From JAIPJA01 sp964390115 (GTDB lineage Bacteria; Patescibacteriota; Patescibacteriia; Patescibacteriales; UBA12465): 17,820 bases of DNA. A program made the position numbers and the translations under genes. The notes beneath the pieces were generated by a model. That model was given only the letters and a program-made list of their open reading frames with translations. It was not told where the DNA came from and did not search any database. Location of the stretch: the NCBI GenBank assembly GCA_964390115.1, contig CAYMGT010000015.1:1-17820 (forward strand), in the 5' to 3' direction. Positions 6,610 to 12,554 of the stretch are shown here, in pieces; positions within the stretch are counted from its first letter, which is position 1, and every line of letters starts with the position of its first letter.

Positions 6610-6618
6610 TGTGGATAA
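6610..6618 (-). other. Sequence matching a DnaA box
   Basis: Read on the minus strand these 9 bases are TTATCCACA, identical to the high-affinity DnaA box. It lies only 9 bp inside the unique segment next to the left repeat. I see no cluster of further boxes, so it may be chance. Confidence 0.3.
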
Positions 6619-6674
6619 CTAAGTCTATTTTATTGTTCTTTTATATGGTCAGTGAGGAGTTACTTACCATAAAC

Positions 6675-6703
6675 TTGACATAAAAGTATATATATGATAT
6701 AAT
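6675..6703 (+). promoter_or_regulatory. Perfect consensus promoter of the cassette gene
   Basis: TTGACA (6675-6680), exactly 17 bp, then TATAAT (6698-6703), with TG at 6695-6696 making an extended -10 as well. Both hexamers match the sigma-70 consensus. The start would be near 6710, leaving a leader of about 58 nt before the ATG at 6768. It is the strongest promoter-like sequence I see in the window. Confidence 0.88.
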
Positions 6704-6767
6704 GTTATTATAAATACATATTGTACTTTACAATTTAATAATTAATACTAACTAAAAAAATTTTATA

Positions 6768-7349
6768 ATGAATCACTCAGAGACAGAAAAAAGAAAACTA
6801 ACGAAAAGAGAAGTTAAAGCTATAAAAAATTACAAAGTTACACCAAAGGTTGAACAAGTGATTTGGAATATTTGGAGAGAAGACAAAAAGCCTTTAGTCT
6901 CTAGTTTCTTCAGGGCAAAACTGATGAGTTTAATATCACTGATTATCAGTTATGGTATTACCGCCTTAATTTGGATTAATTATCTTTATCCAGAAATGTC
7001 TCATATAACAGCTATATTAAACGTAATAATCTTCACCCTATGGTTTGCATTTCCGTTTATGGTTATTGCAAGAATTGTTCAGGCTGTAGCAAGTAAAAAT
7101 AAAACTGAAATGTTTAAAAAGCATGTTTTAGATGTATGGCGCAAAAAAACCGGCTTAAGACCAACAATTAGCAAGATTAATAACATTATTTTTTTGATCG
7201 GATTGGTTGTAAGTGGTTATTTTATTACCGGAGCTATGATTTTAGTATCATTTATTCTTATAGCTTTTATTAACGCTATCATCCGCTCTAGCATCCAAAA
7301 AGCTATGGATGAAATTGATGGAATTGACGAAATTGACAAAGTCAATTAG
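6768..7349 (+). CDS. Membrane protein of unknown function (cassette gene between recombinase repeats)
   Basis: I do not recognise a family. The 193-residue product has a strongly basic N-terminus (about 1-45, KRKLTKREVKAIKNYK). Membrane segments follow near 52-71 and 80-107, then a cytoplasmic-looking basic loop (109-135, KKHVLDVWRKKTGLRP), then a long hydrophobic stretch at 138-173 that is probably two helices. The tail is acidic and repetitive (DEIDGIDEIDKVN), made by a short GAAATTGA-like DNA repeat. It is a complete transcription unit with a perfect promoter upstream and an 11-bp-stem terminator 18 bp after the stop. It is flanked by 396-bp direct repeats of the recombinase 3' end and reads opposite to the recombinase. 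The context suggests cargo of a small inserted cassette. Toxin, immunity or regulatory roles are all unproven. Confidence 0.8.
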   Translation: MNHSETEKRKLTKREVKAIKNYKVTPKVEQVIWNIWREDKKPLVSSFFRAKLMSLISLIISYGITALIWINYLYPEMSHITAILNVIIFTLWFAFPFMVIARIVQAVASKNKTEMFKKHVLDVWRKKTGLRPTISKINNIIFLIGLVVSGYFITGAMILVSFILIAFINAIIRSSIQKAMDEIDGIDEIDKVN

Positions 7350-7367
7350 TTAGTAAAATTACAATAC

Positions 7368-7400
7368 AAGGCTTTCATAAAACAATGAAAGCCTTTTTTT
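7368..7400 (+). terminator. Strong intrinsic terminator of the cassette gene
   Basis: AAGGCTTTCAT (7368-7378) pairs with ATGAAAGCCTT (7385-7395) around AAAACA and is followed by a T run to 7400. It stops plus-strand transcription before it enters the antisense strand of the recombinase gene. Confidence 0.92.
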
Positions 7401-7417
7401 AAGTTCAACAATTTATA

Positions 7418-7813
7418 TTATTTTAAAGGATGAAACTTCTGATGAATTTTCTGAGCATACTTATCAGAGGCATGAACATACCTAGTGGTTGTATCAAGAG
7501 ATTCATGGCCTAAAAGTATTTGAATAGCCACTGGAGAAGCGCCTTTCTCAGCTAAATAAGTAGCAAAGCCGTGTCTTAGTGAGTGAGCAGAAGCGGGAAT
7601 GTTTATATCTAAAAGTTCTCTATATCTTTTAATTCTTTCCTGTAAATAATTAGTAGAAAGTTTTTTAAACTTATCACTTGCGTGAAGTCCTCTTAGTGGC
7701 ACAAACAGGTAAGGGGACTGATCTTGTCTTATTTCTAGATAAGTATTTAAATGTTTAATAGCTCTAGGGGTTAAATATACAAATCTTTCTTTTTTACCTT
7801 TACCTAAAACAAA
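7418..7813. repeat. Long direct repeat, right copy
   Basis: Partner of 6206-6601, same orientation, one mismatch in 396 bp. Here it is the intact 3' end of the recombinase gene. Homologous recombination between the copies would release a 1212-bp circle carrying the membrane protein gene. Confidence 0.95.
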
Positions 7814-8350
7814 AATTTTACCCTCTTTATCAACTTGATTAGTTTTTATATTAACTAACTCAGAAATACGAAGTCCTGTAGCAAACAACACTTCTAAAAT
7901 AGCTCTATTTCTAAGAATTATTTTGTTATTTGTTTCAAACTTATTTGGTGATTCTATAAGCTTGACTAATTGCTCTAATTCTGGTACTTGAGATTTCTTC
8001 TTAATGGTTTTAAGCATTTTAATGGCATCTGGAGGAACGGGAACTGGATAGTCATTATCAATTAGATACTTAAAATAAGCCCTTAAAGCGGACAACATGC
8101 GATTTATTGAATAAGCTGATAGTTTTACTTGAGTTTTTTGTTTTTTTGCGGTAATACGGTCTATAGAGGTTAAAAAAGCCTTATAATTTAAGATGTCTCT
8201 TTTAATTAATTTATCAAAGTTAAGCTTAGAATCATTTAAAAAAGTTTCAAAAACTTCAAGATCACGTTCATAATTATATATAGTTTCTTGAGAATAATTA
8301 TTTACTTTAAGACTTAGTAGAAAGTCATCAAGCAATGGTAGAGAAGTCAT
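7418..8350 (-). CDS. XerC/XerD-type tyrosine recombinase
   Basis: The 310-residue protein is the right length for XerC/D, which resolve chromosome dimers at dif, and for related integrases. The N-terminal SAM-like core-binding domain (about 5-95) has FLLSLKVNNYSQETIYNYERD. The catalytic domain carries Arg161 in ATGLRISELVNI, Lys in GKGKKER (183-189), His256 and Arg259 in HSLRH, His282 in LLGHESLDTTTRYVH and the nucleophile Tyr291. All expected active-site residues are present, so it should be active. The start ATG at 8350 has no ribosome site but lies about 24 nt after a likely transcript start. The last 396 bp are duplicated at 6206-6601. It could be the cell's single Xer or an element's integrase. 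The linear XerC/D layout and lack of an arm-binding domain favour Xer. Confidence 0.93.
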   Translation of the reverse strand: MTSLPLLDDFLLSLKVNNYSQETIYNYERDLEVFETFLNDSKLNFDKLIKRDILNYKAFLTSIDRITAKKQKTQVKLSAYSINRMLSALRAYFKYLIDNDYPVPVPPDAIKMLKTIKKKSQVPELEQLVKLIESPNKFETNNKIILRNRAILEVLFATGLRISELVNIKTNQVDKEGKIFVLGKGKKERFVYLTPRAIKHLNTYLEIRQDQSPYLFVPLRGLHASDKFKKLSTNYLQERIKRYRELLDINIPASAHSLRHGFATYLAEKGASPVAIQILLGHESLDTTTRYVHASDKYAQKIHQKFHPLK

Positions 8351-8380
8351 AGAAGTTTATAAATTTATTAATTTTAGTTA

Positions 8381-8389
8381 ATTATAGCA
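8381..8389 (-). promoter_or_regulatory. Extended -10 promoter of the recombinase gene
   Basis: On the minus strand TGCTATAAT is an extended -10 with perfect TATAAT (8381-8386). The -35 at 17 bp (TATGTT) is weak. The same nonamer occurs before the lipoprotein gene at 2612. The transcript would start near 8374, 24 nt before the ATG. Confidence 0.6.
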
Positions 8390-8406
8390 TAAAAATCAAT
8401 ATAAAC

Positions 8407-8440
8407 ATAACTGAGTATAATATCCCTTACACTCAGTTAT
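8407..8440 (-). terminator. Probable terminator of the dnaX-ftsQ operon
   Basis: ATAACTGAGT (8407-8416) pairs perfectly with ACTCAGTTAT (8431-8440) around a 14-nt loop. On the minus strand the following tract is only moderately T-rich (GTTTATATTGATTTTT), so efficiency is uncertain. It sits between the end of the seven-gene operon and the recombinase promoter. The rest of 8441-8507 shows nothing I can name. Confidence 0.6.
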
Positions 8441-8507
8441 TATTATATTACAACAAAACATAACAATTAAGTAATTAGATCCCTCTTTATAAGATAAAAT
8501 AAGGTTC

Positions 8508-8654
8508 CTAAGGATAAGTAATAATTAGTCCCATTAAGCTTACTTCAGTGTTAAACATTAGAACTATCTTTATGATAAGTAGAAATACACCAACAACTAA
8601 CAAACAAAAAAGTAGTATAGCTAGAGCAAAAGTAAATTTAAAAATTCCTTCCAT
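8508..8654 (-). CDS. Small single-helix membrane protein after ftsQ
   Basis: A 48-residue frame starts MEGIFKFTFALAILLF and continues CLLVVGVFLLIIKIVLMF before a short tail EVSLMGLIITYP. Residues 8-33 form one strong membrane helix. The ATG lies 11 bp after the ftsQ stop, the same spacing style as the rest of the operon, and the stop (TAG) precedes the operon's terminator hairpin. I do not know the family. The place beside ftsQ suggests an envelope or divisome link, which is inference. The compact hydrophobic design and intact frame in the right place favour a real gene over chance. Confidence 0.65.
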   Translation of the reverse strand: MEGIFKFTFALAILLFCLLVVGVFLLIIKIVLMFNTEVSLMGLIITYP

Positions 8655-8665
8655 ATTGTTTATTA

Positions 8666-9529
8666 TTATTTATAATAAATTGTTTCATTATATCTTAGAT
8701 CTATATAATTTAAACTATCTATATTATCCTTAATTTCCTCTTGGTATAGAATGATAAAGTTATTTATCTGTTCCTTAGAGTCTTCTAATAAATTTAAATA
8801 CAAAACTGGACCACTAGCTAATTGTAAATTTAAACTATTTTTTTCATTTTTTATAATAAATTTTTCTATACTTAAATCTGACTTTTCCTCCTTAAAACTT
8901 TGCCAAGCTTGTAAAATAAAATCTATGCTTTCTATTTCTTTATTAACAATATTATCTTTAATTAAAATAGCACTTTGATTTTCAATAATGGGATAATTGT
9001 CTAAATCTATCTCTTCTAAGGTATTTATTTTATCTAAAACATAGCCTTGATCGTCAATATAGTAATAATTTCCCTCTTCAAACCAAATCGCCCTATATTG
9101 ACGATCAGATAGTACGATGCTTAATTTATCTGGAATAATTTTAGATACTTCTATTTTAGCAAAATTATAATTATTTTGTAAGTCTTCAATTATAATCTCT
9201 TTATTTAAGACAAAAATATTATCATTAGGAAATATAAATTTTCTACCCTCTAGGTTTCTTTTAATCAAATTTTCAATTTCTTCTTGACTAACTCTAAACT
9301 CTCCACTTATTTCAATAGAAGTTATTTTAAAAGTATTTGAAAGATAAAAAAACCATAAAGCAGTAGTGAATATAGCTATAGTAAACATTAAAAGGATTAT
9401 TTTTTTAAAACGAAAAGTATTTTTCTTGGACCCTCTTCCCTGCTTTCTATCTTTAAAAAAAGGATTTTGTAAACTTTTATCCTTATAATCTTTTTTCTTT
9501 ATTTTACGATATTTCTTTTTCTTTGACAT
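8666..9529 (-). CDS. ftsQ: Cell division protein FtsQ/DivIB
   Basis: FtsQ/DivIB is a bitopic divisome protein that recruits or stabilises FtsB/FtsL and helps control septal wall synthesis. The 287-residue product has a very basic cytoplasmic tail (1-42, KKKKYRKIKKKDYKDK) and one membrane helix at about 43-63. An extracytoplasmic POTRA domain (about 67-138) follows, with FKITSIEISGEFRVSQEEI and an IIPDKLSIVLSDRQYRAIW strand. The beta domain ends in LNYIDLRYNETIYYK, matching the 'YIDLRF...VYYK' signature at FtsQ C-termini. The order alr-ftsQ in one operon fits a cell-wall role. The start is 15 bp after alr, with no ribosome site. Confidence 0.9.
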   Translation of the reverse strand: MSKKKKYRKIKKKDYKDKSLQNPFFKDRKQGRGSKKNTFRFKKIILLMFTIAIFTTALWFFYLSNTFKITSIEISGEFRVSQEEIENLIKRNLEGRKFIFPNDNIFVLNKEIIIEDLQNNYNFAKIEVSKIIPDKLSIVLSDRQYRAIWFEEGNYYYIDDQGYVLDKINTLEEIDLDNYPIIENQSAILIKDNIVNKEIESIDFILQAWQSFKEEKSDLSIEKFIIKNEKNSLNLQLASGPVLYLNLLEDSKEQINNFIILYQEEIKDNIDSLNYIDLRYNETIYYK

Positions 9530-9544
9530 ATAATAATCTTTATG

Positions 9545-10705
9545 TTATATCACTTTTCTTCTTATATTATCCCTGAGACGACTTAGAGTTTCATAAACAA
9601 TAGTTCCCTCTTCTTTAGCTAAATTCTCTGCTGAGTTTCTTGATTCTTTATTACAAGAGATTATTTCAACCTTATCACCTATTTTAATAATATCTCTATA
9701 CTTTATATCCACCTCTAAACAGGTTAAATTCATACACACAGACCCAACAATTTTAGCCCAAATCTCCTCACCTTGAGCTTTTATCTTTAGTTGCGACTTA
9801 TTAGACAGCTTTCTACTTAAACCCTCGAAATAGCCAAAAGGAATGACTGCAATTAAACAAGGTTTTTTAGACTTATAACTAAAACTATAGGACACATTTT
9901 CATTGGCTTTTATTTCTTGAATTGAAACTATGGTAGAAACTAAACTCAAACAAGCTTTAAGATTATTAGCTACCTTATAATTATAGTGATTTTTATCTAA
10001 TATATTATAACCATATAGACTTATACCTGATCTATAGGCTGAATATTTGTTTTTAAGAGTAAATATACCACCTGAATTTGCTAAATGAGTCTTTAATTTC
10101 TTAAAACCATTAGATTGTAAAATATTTACTATTTGAGCAAATTCATTCTCTTGCTTATTGTTAATTTCGTTATTTGACCCACTCTCTGAGGCTAGTAAAT
10201 GACTACAAGCACCCACTAAAGATACTTCATTTAAATATTTAATATTTTTTTCAATATAAGTTTTAGCTTCTTTAATTCCTTCTCTGTTCATTCCTGTATT
10301 AAAGAATAAGTGTATTTTTATTTTCTTGCCGTATTTTAGAGCTAAATATTTTAAAGTTATTTCATTATATATACAAAATTCTGTTTTACTTAGATCACAA
10401 TAGCCATAGGTCTCCTTGGGCATTTCACTAAGAATTAATAAATTCTTTTTAAAATATTTAAGAGCAATTTGAGCTTCAGGAAATGAATCTACCGCCACTG
10501 TCTTAAGTGAGGTTTTATTTAAAATTTTACAAACTTGTTTCAAACCGTGTCCATAGGCATTAGCCTTTAAAACAGGAATTAAATCTGATTGAGGATGAAT
10601 CTTTTTGAGCAAAGACAAATTAGATAACAACTTTTTTTTATCTATAAATATAGTATTTAAAGTTTCATATTTTGCTTTAAGCTGTTGTCTAAAAAAATCA
10701 ATCAT
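9545..10705 (-). CDS. alr: Alanine racemase (PLP-dependent)
   Basis: Alr interconverts L- and D-alanine and supplies D-Ala for peptidoglycan. The 386 residues fit the family. The PLP lysine is Lys47 in PVLKANAYGHGL. HLANSGG (207-213) and YRSGISLYGYNI (224-235) match the PLP-phosphate and barrel motifs. The second catalytic residue is Tyr273 in VSYSFSY, followed by VIPFGYFEGLSR, and VGSVCMNLT (320-328) is the substrate-loop motif. Two usually conserved Asp positions read Asn here: FFNTGMNREGI for the common DTGMGRLG, and CMN for CMD. The core catalytic pair is intact, so I expect activity, possibly with altered kinetics. It lies 8 bp after the 612-residue protein gene and 15 bp before ftsQ. 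Confidence 0.92.
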   Translation of the reverse strand: MIDFFRQQLKAKYETLNTIFIDKKKLLSNLSLLKKIHPQSDLIPVLKANAYGHGLKQVCKILNKTSLKTVAVDSFPEAQIALKYFKKNLLILSEMPKETYGYCDLSKTEFCIYNEITLKYLALKYGKKIKIHLFFNTGMNREGIKEAKTYIEKNIKYLNEVSLVGACSHLLASESGSNNEINNKQENEFAQIVNILQSNGFKKLKTHLANSGGIFTLKNKYSAYRSGISLYGYNILDKNHYNYKVANNLKACLSLVSTIVSIQEIKANENVSYSFSYKSKKPCLIAVIPFGYFEGLSRKLSNKSQLKIKAQGEEIWAKIVGSVCMNLTCLEVDIKYRDIIKIGDKVEIISCNKESRNSAENLAKEEGTIVYETLSRLRDNIRRKVI

Positions 10706-10713
10706 AAAAAAAA

Positions 10714-12552
10714 CTAAGGTTGTACTTCTCCTTGGTTTTGGGAAAGTTTATCAAAAATTAAATTAGTATCTATATCAGCTAATTTGTAGCTTATGGTTTT
10801 TTTGGTAAAATTATCATAAGCACTCAAATACATATTTTCTAGAAGAATAGGAGTTTCACTCACCATGTCACTATCAGCTAGCAATCTAACAGCAAAACGA
10901 GAACTAGTCTTATCATCTGAACTAAGATTATCTATTTCCCAAACAAAACTTTTATTACTAGCTCCATAGCGTAAATTTCCTCTAAGTAAATTTTTTTGGT
11001 CTTCCCAAAATACGTTTCTAGCTAATTGTCCACTTAGACTTATATCACTTAATTGATTGCCAAAATTAGAAATATCAAAAAATAGCCAATAGGTAGTGGG
11101 TAAGCCAACCACAGGTGGAAGTGGTCCAATACCAATTTGATCACCTTGGGGGCTATAGAAATAGGCTTTAGCTTCGGCCTTAATTTCAGAGTTTAGCTTT
11201 AAGGCTTCGCTCTCAACATCATAATTTATAGTTTGGTCTGAAAGTAAGTAAGATGTTTCAGTTAACAGCTTAAAACTTTGATTAATTTTAGCTTGCACCT
11301 TCTCAATGTCAGCGCTAAAGTTAATCATTTGTTCCTGATTTTTTAAAGGAACTTTGTTTACTATAATCAAGTTATCAATAACTTTTAAATTAGCGTTAGA
11401 TTCTTTTAAGCGTAAATTAGTTAGTTTAAAATCCTCAGGTGTTTTTATTTTAAAATTTAAATTAGAAATATTTTCATTTTCTTGGTCTTGATAATTTAAG
11501 GAGAAACTTACAGTTTTAGATATATCGGAATTGGTAGAGTTAATACGTAAATTAGTTTTAAGTTTAGGGTTACTAATTAAAACAGATTTTTTGAAAGTAT
11601 TTTGTTCATATAGAACATTATTCTTTTCAATTTTTAACTGTAAAACTAAATCCGTTTTTTCTTGATCTATAAGAGGAACAAGGTTAAATTCTATCTCTTT
11701 ACTTTCTTCACTTCTTAACTCATCTATTATCAGCTTATTATTGTAGATATTTTCATTGTTACTAAAACGCCAATTATTTCCTGCTTCAATAACTAACTTG
11801 TGTAAATTTTTTGAACTAGTATTTTTTAAATTGATTTTAAGTGGAGTTTCTAGGTTGTTATAGAATTTATCAGGAACTAAAACTTGCATGTCAATAGCTG
11901 AACTTTCAATATTATATAATAAAGAATTTAAAATTCCGTTTTTACCACAAGTCGAGCAATTAAAAACAAATCCTAAACCTTGATGAGAACCTAGCTCTCC
12001 AAAAATATAACCAATAATTTTTATTTCACCGTTTGAACCAGCGCTTAAATTAGATAGTTTAAAGGTATTACTAGTTTCATCATAGGTTTTTGGGAAAGTG
12101 TCTATTAATTCAAAGTTCTTTGGTAATTTAACAGATACACTAACATCTTCAGTCTTATTCTTTGTCTCATAATTTAAGGTAAAAGTTTCCAAAGATCCAC
12201 TCTCGATTACTGAAGAGGCTTTTGAATTTAAATTTACTTGTTTTTTAGGTTGCCAAAAACTTAACCATAATACTGCCAGTAATAATACAATTATTACAAC
12301 CGCCATTGATAAGTCAGCAATTAAATGAAATTTATTATCTCGATAGTGCTTTTCATGTCGTTTTTTAAAACCTGAATTAATATCAATTTTACCAATTACT
12401 ATATTAGCCCCCTTACCCATTTTTAGTCCGCCTGAGTTTAATTTTAGACCTTGGCTAGAGTTAAGGTCTATATCTTTATCGTTGTCATCTTTTACAACAG
12501 ATAAATTACCTTCTTCTCTACTATATTCAATTGTTTCTTTTTTTTTAGTCAT
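10714..12552 (-). CDS. Membrane-anchored extracytoplasmic beta-rich protein, unknown function
   Basis: I do not recognise a named family. The 612-residue protein has a charged cytoplasmic N-terminus (1-78) containing a glycine-rich patch (GLKLNSGGLKMGKGANIVIG). One membrane helix lies at about 79-98, and about 510 residues should lie outside. Basic residues before the helix (KKRHEKHYRDNK) predict N-in/C-out. The outer part looks like tandem beta-sandwich domains, as in DUF11 or CARDB-type adhesin modules, with 'LKINLKNTSSKNLHKLVIEA' in one of them. A CxxC (FNCSTCG, Cys199/Cys202) is unusual in so Cys-poor a protein. A conserved-looking block near 472-516 has QIGIGPLPPVVGLPTTYW. The start lies 2 bp after the glycoside-hydrolase-like gene, so the two are coexpressed and may act together at the surface. 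Confidence 0.8.
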   Translation of the reverse strand: MTKKKETIEYSREEGNLSVVKDDNDKDIDLNSSQGLKLNSGGLKMGKGANIVIGKIDINSGFKKRHEKHYRDNKFHLIADLSMAVVIIVLLLAVLWLSFWQPKKQVNLNSKASSVIESGSLETFTLNYETKNKTEDVSVSVKLPKNFELIDTFPKTYDETSNTFKLSNLSAGSNGEIKIIGYIFGELGSHQGLGFVFNCSTCGKNGILNSLLYNIESSAIDMQVLVPDKFYNNLETPLKINLKNTSSKNLHKLVIEAGNNWRFSNNENIYNNKLIIDELRSEESKEIEFNLVPLIDQEKTDLVLQLKIEKNNVLYEQNTFKKSVLISNPKLKTNLRINSTNSDISKTVSFSLNYQDQENENISNLNFKIKTPEDFKLTNLRLKESNANLKVIDNLIIVNKVPLKNQEQMINFSADIEKVQAKINQSFKLLTETSYLLSDQTINYDVESEALKLNSEIKAEAKAYFYSPQGDQIGIGPLPPVVGLPTTYWLFFDISNFGNQLSDISLSGQLARNVFWEDQKNLLRGNLRYGASNKSFVWEIDNLSSDDKTSSRFAVRLLADSDMVSETPILLENMYLSAYDNFTKKTISYKLADIDTNLIFDKLSQNQGEVQP

Positions 12553-12554
12553 AT

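Noticed and set aside
8395..8425. Possible dif site next to the recombinase gene (minus-strand TTATGTTTATA)
   Set aside because: One half resembles a XerD arm, but no matching XerC arm is found 6 bp away. The sequence is better explained as part of the terminator hairpin.
8548..8733. Plus-strand 61-residue open frame between ftsQ and the recombinase
   Set aside because: It is antisense to the small membrane protein and the ftsQ end and has no promoter or ribosome site. The minus-strand 48-residue frame fits the operon better.
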